Source: Bacteroidota bacterium (lineage in GTDB: Bacteria > Bacteroidota > Bacteroidia > CAILMK01). From it: a DNA stretch of 35,328 nt. How positions within the stretch are numbered: the stretch's first letter is position 1; every line of letters begins with the position of its first letter. Shown here one piece after another: positions 16,654 to 25,700 of this stretch. The stretch covers positions 1 to 35,328 of the forward strand of contig JABDEJ010000008.1 in the NCBI GenBank assembly GCA_013287095.1, read 5' to 3'. Position numbers and translations under genes: made by a program. The notes beneath the pieces are model-generated. The model worked only from the letters and a program-made list of their open reading frames with translations. It was not told where the DNA came from and did no database searches.

Positions 16654-17871
16654 TTACTCTTTTCCCGAAATTCCTTTCCCAAATACCCCATCATCAAAAG
16701 CCTCGCAATACTCCTTGTAATCTTTGACAACCTGTTTATAGTAGTGTAGGGAATAAGCCATAACTTCCTGTTGCCATCTGGTCTTATGCCCGAAATCAAT
16801 CATTTCATCAGCAATGGCGGATCCTTGCCTGCCCCCGCTCCTTAATTGTGACCAGGCGGTGACATTTGCCATCCCCGAGATCAGCAATTCATAATCGGCC
16901 CGCCTTTCAAGAAGGCTTAATACATTCATTTTATCCTGGGGCAATTGCAGTTCCTTTATCACAAAAGATTCATTGCTATATTCCACACTCTCCAGCAAAG
17001 CCGGCGTGGTAAACTGCATCCTCGATTGTATCTCAATCACCCGTTTTGCATTGCTCTCCCATTTGGGTTGCTTGACATGGCACAAGGGTAAGGCCGCAGA
17101 GGTATTTTCATTTTTGATGTCAATTAAGGACAAGCCCTTTTGATTCTGCAATTTTATCAATACCACATATCTTTCAAGGCCCAGACTACCCGTTCCCATG
17201 ATTCGCAAGGCTGTATCAATAACTTTGGTTTCAGTATCCCGCTTTTTTTTGGTATCCCATGCTTTAATGATGTGCCTGACTTTGGTTTTCAGGATTTCAG
17301 GTGTATGGATAATATGCTCATTGTCTGATACAAAATGCCGCCTGCCATCTATTTTTTCAGAATGTTCCTTTATTACTTCCTTCAGGTTTCTATGCTTGAG
17401 TGATTTTAGGAAGTCTTTAATAATCCCCTGGGAAGATGCATCTTCAATAGTTTTGGCCTTACCTGCTTTTAAGGATTGGGTATATTGTTTTAAAAATTGC
17501 AGGTTTAGTCTTTCCGCATCAGCTTCAGAGAACTTGAGAGGTAGACAAGCAAGATAATTACTAGTAAGCAGCCTGCAAATATCCCATGCTACCGGACCCA
17601 GCAATGCCTCGTCAAAATCATTGATATCAAAATAAACCAGCCTGTTGTCTCCTTTATAGGTCCCAAAATTTTCAATATGAAGATCTGCGCTCAGCCAGGC
17701 ATGTGGTGTTTTATTTAGTTCGCTGGTTTGTGGAAAATCTTCATAAAACAAATGACAAGTTCCGCGATAAAACCGTAAAGCGCTCTCGCACATCGCTTTA
17801 TATTTATATGCAACCAATTGGTTTCGTCTGCCGCTGTTAAATTTCAGAATGCGTTCAGGAATACTAAGCAT
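16654..17871 (-). CDS. DUF2252 family protein
   Basis: 405 residues from the ATG at 17871; a TTG at 17898 would add nine residues and cannot be excluded. The family core is clear: SALRFYRGTCHLFYEDF, then AWLSADLHIENFGTY and LVYFDINDFDEALLGPVAWDICRLLTS, which resemble the catalytic and metal-binding loops of aminoglycoside-phosphotransferase/kinase folds (HxxN and the D-x-D/DFD-like acidic run). The C-terminal half ends in the conserved YCEAFDDGVFGK type stretch. The fold suggests phosphotransfer, but no substrate is established for DUF2252. It is on the bshC strand, 86 nt upstream of it, and divergent from the BrnT-type toxin gene. Confidence 0.85.
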   Translation of the reverse strand: MLSIPERILKFNSGRRNQLVAYKYKAMCESALRFYRGTCHLFYEDFPQTSELNKTPHAWLSADLHIENFGTYKGDNRLVYFDINDFDEALLGPVAWDICRLLTSNYLACLPLKFSEADAERLNLQFLKQYTQSLKAGKAKTIEDASSQGIIKDFLKSLKHRNLKEVIKEHSEKIDGRRHFVSDNEHIIHTPEILKTKVRHIIKAWDTKKKRDTETKVIDTALRIMGTGSLGLERYVVLIKLQNQKGLSLIDIKNENTSAALPLCHVKQPKWESNAKRVIEIQSRMQFTTPALLESVEYSNESFVIKELQLPQDKMNVLSLLERRADYELLISGMANVTAWSQLRSGGRQGSAIADEMIDFGHKTRWQQEVMAYSLHYYKQVVKDYKEYCEAFDDGVFGKGISGKE

Positions 17872-17966
17872 AGGGTTATTTTGGGTATAATATTCCAAAT
17901 TTAATATTAAATCATCGTTTTCTTATCTTCCGTCAGGCGCATACACCGAAAAATTAACTGCTATAA

Positions 17967-17997
17967 AGTGTAACAAATACAACTTTTTATATTTTTG
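17967..17997 (+). promoter_or_regulatory. Promoter of the BrnT-type module
   Basis: GTG-like -33 element (17968-17970), a 19-nt spacer and TATTTTTG (17990-17997), an exact TAnnTTTG. The start site would lie near 18004, giving a leader of under 10 nt and arguing for ATG 18012 as the toxin start. An imperfect inverted repeat (AAAGT...ACAAATA against TATTTTTGT...ACTTT) covers the promoter and may be an autoregulatory operator. Confidence 0.5.
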
Positions 17998-18011
17998 TGA
18001 CTTTAGCCCTT

Positions 18012-18308
18012 ATGGAATATTTTGAAATTGAATTTGATTGGGACGATGGCAATTTGCGTAAACTCAATGTGACAAATGCCAATAGAAAAATCAGCAAGGA
18101 AGAATTCGAGAGTGTTTTCGATGATCCTGAAATCATAATTCAAGAAAACAAATATAAAGGTGGAGAAAAACGGTATCAAGCATACGGATTAAGCAACCAA
18201 GGAAGATTGATTTTTGTTATATTTGCACTACGTGATAATAAAATAAGATATGTTACAGCCTGGCAAGTTGCATCAAAAAGAAGAAAAGGGAAAGATAAAA
18301 CCTCTTAA
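18012..18308 (+). CDS. brnT: BrnT-type toxin
   Basis: 98 residues from the ATG at 18012; a GTG at 17997 lies within the promoter. The pattern FDWDDGNLRKLNVTNANRKISKEEFESVFDDPEIII, then GEKRYQAYGLSNQGRLIFVIFALRDNKIRYVTAWQVASKRRK, is the BrnT layout: an RNase toxin with a RelE-like fold that is held inactive by its antitoxin. The usual acting residues (the Lys/Asn in KLN-type start, the Arg and the final A-x-x-A-S-x-R-x-R-x run) are recognisable. The downstream partner gene overlaps its end by 59 nt, as in toxin-first modules. Family assignment is good; the toxicity is inferred. Confidence 0.8.
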   Translation: MEYFEIEFDWDDGNLRKLNVTNANRKISKEEFESVFDDPEIIIQENKYKGGEKRYQAYGLSNQGRLIFVIFALRDNKIRYVTAWQVASKRRKGKDKTS

Positions 18309-18477
18309 AAAAAGGCCATACCATAATCTCAGCGATTGTTTGACTGACGAAGAGGATGGATATACTAATGAGGTAAAAAAACAAATTGAGAAAGAGTTGC
18401 TTTCTGCCGATCCTTCAAAATCGCTGAAACTATCTGATATTTTAAGGGTTAAAAAGAAAGTCAGGAAAGCCGGGTAA
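18250..18477 (+). CDS. Putative antitoxin partner of BrnT
   Basis: 75 residues, highly charged (many Lys and Glu). It does not look like the standard BrnA (no clear ribbon-helix-helix sequence), so it is called on context: it starts inside the toxin gene, in another frame, and ends 23 nt before the convergent permease gene. The motif KPLKKRPYHNLSDCLTDEEDGYTNEVKKQIEKEL suggests a helical, disordered binder. ATG 18250 is used; TTG 18268 is an alternative with less overlap. If it is not an antitoxin it is a small conserved charged protein. No database search was possible. Confidence 0.55.
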   Translation: MLQPGKLHQKEEKGKIKPLKKRPYHNLSDCLTDEEDGYTNEVKKQIEKELLSADPSKSLKLSDILRVKKKVRKAG

Positions 18478-18500
18478 TATTGCTTTGTTCCTTTAAATTA

Positions 18501-19580
18501 CTATCGCATCTTTACATCCAGCGCATCCCTTAAACCATTCCCCAAAAGATTGAAAGCCAATACCAAAAACATAATTGCCAGACCGGGTAATATGGCGAGG
18601 TAGGCTGAATTCATAACGATATATCCATAATGGTCATTGATCATAACACCCCATGATGGCATGGGAGGTTGTACGCCAAGGCCCAAGAAACTTAACCCAG
18701 CCTCCAGCAAAATAGCAGAAGCGAAATTGGCCGCGGCTATAACCAGGATGGGACCAAAAATGTTTGGCAATATGTGGCGGGTTATAATTCGCCGGCTGCC
18801 AAACCCAAGCGCCCTTGCGGCAGTTACATAGTCAAGCTCACGGGCACTAAGAATTTGCCCGCGCACCATCCTGGCTACTTCTACCCACATGGTTAATCCC
18901 ACTGCAACAAATACCTGCCAGAATCCCCTTCCCAATACCAAAGACATCGCCATGACCAGCAGGAAAGTTGGAATAGCCCATACAACGTTGATCAGCCAAA
19001 GGATGATATGATCGGCCCAGCCGCGAAAAAAACCTGCCATGGCCCCGAGACATATCCCGATGATTAATGATATCAAAACCGAAATGATACCGACAGCAAA
19101 AGATATCCTTGTTCCCAACAATAGCCTGCTGAACATATCACGTCCATACCGATCAGTTCCAAGCAGATATGTGCGACTTACCACCTCAACACCCGCATTA
19201 GAAAACGATTCTTCTTTTCCCGACCCATAAGGGACAACACTGATAGTATTACCATTTAGCCGATAACTTTGAATAGGTATTTCGTCAAAATCGGCTTTCT
19301 GTCCTGAGATAATGAATGACACGACATTCGATTTGGCCGGTTTCTCTTGTTTCGGGATTTTCAGGATGGTTATTTTGGATAAAGGCGGCAATAATTCAAG
19401 TTCCAGGTTTTGTTTGTTGGCCTCCGGAGTTGAATCCGGTAAAAACAAATATCCACCCAGGGCAATGATAAAACAGATCCCAATGAAGATCAGGCTGGCA
19501 AAAGCATTCCCGTTTTTGATAAAGCGATGAAATGCATACCAGGACGGGGATTTGCCATATTTGCCTTCAGCCTCCACCAT
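18501..19580 (-). CDS. Dpp/Opp-type ABC transporter permease (DppC/OppC)
   Basis: 359 residues. An inner-membrane subunit of a peptide/nickel-type importer. A first membrane helix (about 22-45) is followed by the family entry GTDRYGRDMFSRLLLGTRISFAVG, several helices, and the EAA loop (EVARMVRGQILSARELDYVTAARALGFGSRRIITRHILPN) that contacts the ATPase. Between helix 1 and that entry there are about 95 extra residues outside the membrane, longer than in E. coli DppC. The partner permease, ATPases and binding protein are not in the window. The 89-residue gene ends 3 nt before its ATG, so both are in one operon. Confidence 0.9.
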   Translation of the reverse strand: MVEAEGKYGKSPSWYAFHRFIKNGNAFASLIFIGICFIIALGGYLFLPDSTPEANKQNLELELLPPLSKITILKIPKQEKPAKSNVVSFIISGQKADFDEIPIQSYRLNGNTISVVPYGSGKEESFSNAGVEVVSRTYLLGTDRYGRDMFSRLLLGTRISFAVGIISVLISLIIGICLGAMAGFFRGWADHIILWLINVVWAIPTFLLVMAMSLVLGRGFWQVFVAVGLTMWVEVARMVRGQILSARELDYVTAARALGFGSRRIITRHILPNIFGPILVIAAANFASAILLEAGLSFLGLGVQPPMPSWGVMINDHYGYIVMNSAYLAILPGLAIMFLVLAFNLLGNGLRDALDVKMR

Positions 19581-19583
19581 TTT

Positions 19584-19853
19584 TTAACGGGTATTATGTG
19601 CTTCAAGTCCTTCTCTGGTAATGATGTACCTGTAAGCACGCATGTTATCGCTGTCGTACATAAAACTACGCACATAATCCTTCCTCTTCGGGTCCAATTT
19701 CATAGGTGATATGTATTTCATCCTGATCAGGAATTTCACACTATCAGCCACAATATTTGCAGGATATTTTACCTCCTCCAGTATCTTGTCAAATGTTTCG
19801 ACAAAATAGACGGTGTTCAATATATCGTATTCTACTTCAGTTAGTTCACGCAT
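19584..19853 (-). CDS. Conserved small hypothetical protein
   Basis: 89 residues, beginning MRELTEVEYDILNTVYFVETFDKILEE and ending YRYIITREGLEAHNTR. The helix-strand order (helical start, then SVKFLIRMKYISPM, then a YxYxITREGLEAH tail) resembles winged-helix 'PadR/MarR-like' small proteins, in which the last strand pair reads ...YxLTxxGxxxL, but I cannot assign a family. It ends 3 nt before the permease start and starts 67 nt after the GT2, so it belongs to the same leftward operon. Coding status is supported by the tight spacing and normal composition. Confidence 0.65.
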   Translation of the reverse strand: MRELTEVEYDILNTVYFVETFDKILEEVKYPANIVADSVKFLIRMKYISPMKLDPKRKDYVRSFMYDSDNMRAYRYIITREGLEAHNTR

Positions 19854-19920
19854 AAATCAGGCGTTAGGAATTAGGGTTTAGTTTATATAAAGATGCGGCA
19901 ATTCCCAAATTTCCAAATTC

Positions 19921-21090
19921 TCAATTCACTCTTCTTCCCTTCCATGTATAGCTTCCAAAATTACCATAAATGCCAATAAACAGCACATAGAAAATATAAG
20001 CGAAACAAGAGGGTATCAGAACTGATATTGCTTTCCGTTGATTGAAAAATGCGCCGACTTTATTTAAAAATAAAAATTCCGCTCCTACCTTCAATCCGAA
20101 TGCAATTAGAAAAATAAAAAAATACGCCGGGGCAAAAAATCCAGCTACCCAGCTAAAAAGCAACATCAAATGAAATATCCAAGCACCTGTTAAAACAAGC
20201 GTAATTCTATTATTAGAATATTTCCTGCTCTTTGAAACCCATCTTTTCCTTTGCTCGATAAACGAGCTAAAACTTGCTTCAGGCCTGGTGCTGACAATAG
20301 CGTCCTCGCTCTTTAAAAACAGCACTTTATCTGGCCACTTAGCAAACATCTTGTGCATCAGGAATTCGTCATCCCCACTAGCCAGGTCATCGTTGCCTTC
20401 AAAGCCTTTTACTTCATAGAAAGTACCTTTTTTATATGCAAGGTTTGCCCCATTGCACATATTTGGGCTTTTGAGCGCAAGAGATGCAGCACCAATCCCT
20501 ACAAGCCCCATAAACTCAAGTGATTGGGCGAGATCAAAAAAACCATCAGAACCTTTGAGGCACACAGGCGCTGAAACCATTACAGGATCATTTTCATGGA
20601 TAAATGATGCAATACTTTCAAGCCATTTATTACCTCTTCCGCAATCGGCATCACTGGTAATGATCCAGGGGAACCGGCTTTTTTCAATGCCTGTTTTGAT
20701 GGCGGCTTTTTTGAAGGAGTTCTTTTCGGTGATGGGTTCATCGGATAATTTTGTCAGTCGAATAGAATAGTCCTGGTTTTCCAAAGCGAACTGCTGTACT
20801 ATTTCCGCAGTATTGTCTTCTGAAAAGTCGTCTATCACAATGATTTCAAAGTTCTCAGAAGGGTAATCCTGGGTAATAATATCAAGCAAACAATCCCAGA
20901 TATTTTGTTCTTCATTTCTGGCAGAAATAATAATACTAAACTGGTTTTGCGGCTTTGCGGCTTTGCGCGAAACTAAACTCTCGCAAAGGCGCAAAGGCGC
21001 AAAAGAGTTCCATCCCCTGCGAAAATTCAAGATCAATAAGGTGTATGCTATTGCAAAAACAAAAGTGATAATAGCAATAATGACAAACAC
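19921..21090 (-). CDS. Membrane GT2 glycosyltransferase, processive type
   Basis: 389 residues. One N-terminal membrane helix (1-22), a GT-A domain (about 52-290) and three to four C-terminal helices. Active-site motifs are IIVIDDFSEDNT, the DxD as TSDADCG, and the QxxRW as QRKRW that marks processive or chitin/cellulose synthase-like GT2s. The GTG start follows the flippase stop with no gap, giving translational coupling. A 60-bp palindrome (20945-21004) adds 20 residues (APLRLCESLVSRKAAKPQ and flanks) between helix 1 and the catalytic domain. Together with the upstream flippase-like gene it likely makes and moves a lipid-linked sugar or polysaccharide. The sugar is unknown. Confidence 0.85.
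   Translation of the reverse strand: MFVIIAIITFVFAIAYTLLILNFRRGWNSFAPLRLCESLVSRKAAKPQNQFSIIISARNEEQNIWDCLLDIITQDYPSENFEIIVIDDFSEDNTAEIVQQFALENQDYSIRLTKLSDEPITEKNSFKKAAIKTGIEKSRFPWIITSDADCGRGNKWLESIASFIHENDPVMVSAPVCLKGSDGFFDLAQSLEFMGLVGIGAASLALKSPNMCNGANLAYKKGTFYEVKGFEGNDDLASGDDEFLMHKMFAKWPDKVLFLKSEDAIVSTRPEASFSSFIEQRKRWVSKSRKYSNNRITLVLTGAWIFHLMLLFSWVAGFFAPAYFFIFLIAFGLKVGAEFLFLNKVGAFFNQRKAISVLIPSCFAYIFYVLFIGIYGNFGSYTWKGRRVN
20945..21004. repeat. 60-bp palindromic repeat inside the GT2 gene
   Basis: The left arm (20945-20970, TTTTGCGGCTTTGCGG...) and right arm (20981-21004, ...GGCGCAAAGGCGCAAAA) are inverted copies with two mismatches and a 2-base bulge around about 10 nt. Its 60 nt equal 20 codons, and the frame stays open. 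It has the same CGCAAAGG building block as the intergenic element at 33481-33588. This is a typical intergenic-type repeat found in coding sequence, by analogy to Rickettsia palindromic elements. Confidence 0.8.
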
Positions 21091-22116
21091 TTATGCGTTT
21101 CTGAGCTTTTTATTGATGCGGGCAAAGCCAAATATGATAGCACCTGAAAGGGCAGGTATCAGCAAGTTGATGATCCAAATTCCATAGGAAGCAGACAGTA
21201 CGGCAACCATATTATCAGTAGCGCCATGAAACAGGTAAACCGTAGCACTTCCCCTCACAATCAATTCTGTAAAACCTGATGTTGGGCTTACCGTTTGTAC
21301 CATATACATCACAAAAATGAGCGTCAACGCTTCAATAATTGGAATATGTACACCAAAGAAAATCAGAAGGATATAAAACTGGATTGAGAAAACGAAGTAT
21401 CTCGCCAATGAATAAAATAAAACGGTTTCAAGCTCTTTTCTTTTGTTTTGTTTGTATAAAAGCAAATATTTCCTGAGACCCTTTGCCCAATTTTTATTTG
21501 GCAGCCAACTGCGGATCACCCCGATATTGAAATAAAAAAACAGCAGAAGCCCAATGAACAAAAGTCCGCATATACCTGTGGCTATTTGTATCAGCACCGG
21601 TAGGTTCGCCGTCTTTTCATAATATACAAATCCCAGTATGCCCATGATGAGTGTAACTACCAATTGCGATATACTGCCTGCAAGCGTGGCGAATATACTT
21701 TTAACCCTAACTTCGGAATCCAGAAAAATCATCCTGCCCATATACTCCCCTACCCTGTTTGGCGTCCACAAGCTTATTGCATTTCCAGATAAAATGGCTG
21801 CAAAAGCCTTTGGAAATGAAATTTTCGCAAACCGTTTTAAAAGGAATTGCCATTTCATGGTCTCAATTCCCCAATTCATGAAAACCATAACGATGCATAC
21901 CCCAAAAAGCCAGACAGACACCGGATTTGCAAGTATGGATTGTGACAGGCTAAATATTTTCCAGAATTCAGGGTTGCGGATGATGTGCACGTAAAAGTAC
22001 CATCCCGATATGGCCAGAACCGCAAGTTTAATTACAAAAACCAGGGCTTTCTGTAAAAGCTTCCATTCCCACAGATGGTTCTTATTATTAGTGCTTCTGA
22101 AAATATGTTCTGCCAT
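21091..22116 (-). CDS. Flippase-like (YbhN/UPF0104, LPG-synthase TM) membrane protein
   Basis: 341 residues from the ATG at 22116. Seven to eight hydrophobic helices throughout, with the family marks TPNRVGEYMGRMIFL near 115-130 and VSPTSGFTELIVRG near 280-295 (the P-x-x-GE and P-x-G pairs of the lysylphosphatidylglycerol synthase transmembrane/flippase-like family). Such proteins move lipids or lipid-linked sugars across the inner membrane. No soluble domain is attached. The gene opens a leftward operon: GT2 begins directly at its stop, followed by the 89-residue gene and the permease. It is divergent from ruvC with 39 nt between start codons. Confidence 0.85.
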   Translation of the reverse strand: MAEHIFRSTNNKNHLWEWKLLQKALVFVIKLAVLAISGWYFYVHIIRNPEFWKIFSLSQSILANPVSVWLFGVCIVMVFMNWGIETMKWQFLLKRFAKISFPKAFAAILSGNAISLWTPNRVGEYMGRMIFLDSEVRVKSIFATLAGSISQLVVTLIMGILGFVYYEKTANLPVLIQIATGICGLLFIGLLLFFYFNIGVIRSWLPNKNWAKGLRKYLLLYKQNKRKELETVLFYSLARYFVFSIQFYILLIFFGVHIPIIEALTLIFVMYMVQTVSPTSGFTELIVRGSATVYLFHGATDNMVAVLSASYGIWIINLLIPALSGAIIFGFARINKKLRNA

Positions 22117-22155
22117 ATTACAAGATATCAATGCAAAAATACGTACTTTGTTGCT

Positions 22156-22755
22156 ATGACTCTAAGTTCAGGACTTAACAAGCAAGATACCATTGCTGTT
22201 CCGGATAATCCCCCACGCATCATTCTCGGGATAGATCCGGGCACCAATATTATGGGATATGCCATCCTGGTCTGTGTTAATAAGGAAACACGTTTGCTGG
22301 TGATGGATGTTGTGAAAAACCTAAAGGAACCTGACCCCATAGAAAAATTGAAGGTAATTTTTAACCGTACCGAAAAACTGATCGTAAGCCATAAGGTCAC
22401 AGAACTGGCGATCGAAGATCCTTTTTACGGGAAAAACGTGCAATCCATGCTCAAATTAGGTCGTGCCCAGGGAATGGCCATCGCTGCAGCTTTGTCGCAT
22501 GACCTGCCTGTGCATCAATATGCAGCTCGAAAGATCAAACAGTCCATAACCGGAAATGGAAGCGCCTCCAAAGAACAGGTCGCAGCCATGCTTATGCGTT
22601 TGCTGGGCATTAAAGAATCGCCTGAATATCTGGATGCGACAGATGCCCTCGCCGTTGCCATGTGCCATTTTAATCAACGGGCGCCAGTGGCCGGAGGAGA
22701 TAAATTCAATTCATGGACGGCATTCATTGCGAAGAATCCTGGGAGGATGAAATAA
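22156..22755 (+). CDS. ruvC: Crossover junction endodeoxyribonuclease
   Basis: 199 residues from the ATG at 22156, which puts IILGIDPGT close to the N-terminus as in the family; a longer frame from 22075 would overlap the divergent flippase gene. RuvC cuts Holliday junctions together with RuvAB. The four catalytic acids are D27 (GIDPGT), E87 (AIEDPFYGKN), D160 and D163 (LDATDALAVAMCH). The basic helix KIKQSITGNGSASKEQV is also standard. A TACTTTG promoter-like sequence ends 5 nt before the ATG, which would give a leaderless message if used. The tricorn-like gene follows after 43 nt. Confidence 0.95.
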   Translation: MTLSSGLNKQDTIAVPDNPPRIILGIDPGTNIMGYAILVCVNKETRLLVMDVVKNLKEPDPIEKLKVIFNRTEKLIVSHKVTELAIEDPFYGKNVQSMLKLGRAQGMAIAAALSHDLPVHQYAARKIKQSITGNGSASKEQVAAMLMRLLGIKESPEYLDATDALAVAMCHFNQRAPVAGGDKFNSWTAFIAKNPGRMK

Positions 22756-22798
22756 GAATTAAGCAAGAGAAAAATTCCTAAATTGCTTCCCTAATTTT

Positions 22799-25700
22799 AT
22801 GCAACCTATGATAAAACAGTTTATTGGACCTCGTGCCGTCTTTTCTATATTTATTATCCTGGCCTCCATACAGATTTCATCAACTCCAGATAATACATCT
22901 CACCTGTATTTCGCATCAGAGCCCTCTTTGTCTTCTGATGGAAAGACGATTGTGTTTTCCTATGAAAATGATCTCTGGACCGTCCCTTCTGAAGGTGGAA
23001 ATGCTTCCAGGATTACCGGAATGGCAGGCAGGGAGAGCAATGCCCACTATTCCCCTGATGGAAAATGGATTGCATTCACCGGTAGGCAGGATGGCAATGC
23101 GAATATTTATGTAATGCCTACAAATGGTGGTGATATCAAGCAACTTACATGGCATGAAGGCAACTCAACTGTAGAAAGCTGGAGCTGGGATAGTAAGAAT
23201 ATCTATTTTACTTCGGATGCATATAATGGCATGAGTTCCTATAAAATAGCCGCCACGGGGGGAACGCCAACAAGGCTCTTCCCACATTATTTCAACTGGC
23301 CACATAACCTGGTGGAGAACCCGGTTACGGGCGAATGGTTTTTTACAGATTCGTGGGAAAGTTCCCGGTTTGCCAGCCGCAAACACTATAAAGGAGAGTT
23401 TAACCCCGATATCAAAAGCTGGAACCCAAAAACCAATGAATATAAGGTACACACTACCTATAATGGCAAAGATTTATGGCCAACCATTGACCAGGCCGGG
23501 AACGTTTACTACGTGAGCGACCAGGAAAACGATGAATACAATCTTTACAGTCTGAAAAATGACGAGCCTACTGCACTCACACACTTTAAAACCTCGATCA
23601 AACAACCTCAGATCGATGCAGCCGGAGATAAAATTGTCTTCGAAAAAGATTACCAGGTTTATCTATTTGACGTGGCATCTGGCAAAAGCGCGGCCGTTTC
23701 TATTCAACTTCCGGCCAACAATACGCTGGATTTAAATGAAGGCTTCAATGTGAAAGGGAATATTACTGATTTCGACTTAAGTCCCGATGAAAAGAAACTC
23801 GCATTTATAAGCCGGGGTGAACTTTTCGTAAGTGATATTGAAGGGAAATATATCAAACAACTAAAGCTTGAAGGAACCGGGCGCGCCATTGAAGTTAAAT
23901 GGCTGGCAGACAGCAAATCACTTATCTACAATAAAACGACAAATGGCTGGGCTAACTGGTTTAAGATAAGCGCTGACGGTAACGGGAAAGAAGAACAACT
24001 AACCAATGAAACCCGGTCAAACAGGTCGCTTGCTCTCAATAAAAAAAGAACTTTCGGGGTATATCTGAGCGGTAGTGATCAACTCAGAAAAATTGATCTG
24101 AACACAGGAGCCAGCGAAACAATTGTTAAAGATGAATTCTGGGCCATAGAAAACACCACACCAACCATCTCACCTGATGATCAATATGTAGCATATACCG
24201 CCAAGAGAAATTTTGAGGATGATATATTTCTTTACCATTTTTCTGACAATAGCATCCTGAACTTAACAAATTCCGGCATTACGGAAACTGATCCAAGATG
24301 GTCACCTGATGGAAAATACATCTATTTCAATACGGACAGAACACATCCAGCTTATCCCTATGGATTAAATAATTCAAAGGTTTACCGCATTGCGCTTGAT
24401 AATTATGACAAAGATTTTAAAGAAGACAAATTCAATAGCCTTTTTACAAAAGAAGAAAAACCTGACTCACTAAATGCCACTCCCTACCCAGTGAATATGA
24501 ATGGCATCACGGAACGATGGGAAGAAATAACTCCGGGAGATGGTCTACACGAAGTAAAGATCGTCACGATCAAAAAAGATGAAACAAGGGTCTATTTCAG
24601 TTCAAAAACCGATGGAAAAACCAACCCATTATCATATTGGTCAAGTAAGCCATTTGGGAAATCAGAGATCAAAAAAATTGAAGGTATTGATGCTGCCGAA
24701 CCGCTACTCATCCAAGGAAAAACAAAGCTTCTAATGCTCACTTCCGGCAATATTTATGATATAGATGCAGATGGTGGAAAGGCAAAAGCCATTGATATTA
24801 GTTTTGATTTCAGCAGGAACCTGGCCAAGGAATTCAATGAAATGTTTTATGAGACCTGGGCTAACCTGGATGAAAATTATTATGACCCTGAATTTCATGG
24901 CGTTGACTGGGACAAAATGCGATCAAGGTACGAGGCATATCTTCCTTATGTAAAAAACCGCGCTAACCTGAGAATCCTTATTAACGACATGCTTGGTGAA
25001 TTGAACTCCAGTCACTTAGGTTTCTACAGCAATGGCACCGAAGAAAAAACTTTTTACGGTACTAAAACTTTTGAAACCGGCCTGGTTTTCGACGAAAACA
25101 ATCCTTACAAAGTAAGCGCTGTAGTTACTAATTCCCCTGCTGACAAAAGAGGAAAAGATATTAAACCCGGTGACCTGTTATATGCTGTAAATGAAAATAT
25201 TGTGGACAGTTCTAAAAACAGGGATTTCTATTTTTCAACTCCTACTGTCCCGGATGAAGCAGAACTCACTTTTAAAAGAGGCGCTGATCTGATAAAAGTC
25301 AAAATACACCCCGAAACCCCTACCGAATTCAAATCACAGCTATATGACGAATGGATTGCAGGAAACCAGAAGGAAGTGGATGATAAGACAGGTAAGCGCG
25401 TTTCATATATTATGATGAAGGATATGCAGGGTGAATCGCTAAAAAAGTTTCAGACTGAGATAGCCAATGAAGCTTATAACAGGGATGGTCTGATCCTCGA
25501 TTTGAGATATAACATTGGTGGCAATGTGCATGATGAGGTACTGGATATGTTAAGCCGCAAACCTTATCTGAAATGGAAATATCGCGATGGAATAGCCACA
25601 ACCCAACCGAATTTTTTCCCTGAAGGCAAGCCTATCGTACTGCTTGTAAATGAGCAAACGCTAAGTGATGGAGAAATGACTGCAACAGGGTTCCAGGCAT

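Noticed and set aside
17198..17557. 119-codon plus-strand frame
   Set aside because: Antisense shadow of the DUF2252 gene, whose family motifs are clear.
19862..19880. GTTAGGAATTAGGG repeat-like sequence
   Set aside because: Too short and degenerate to define a repeat; common filler in AT-rich spacers of this group.
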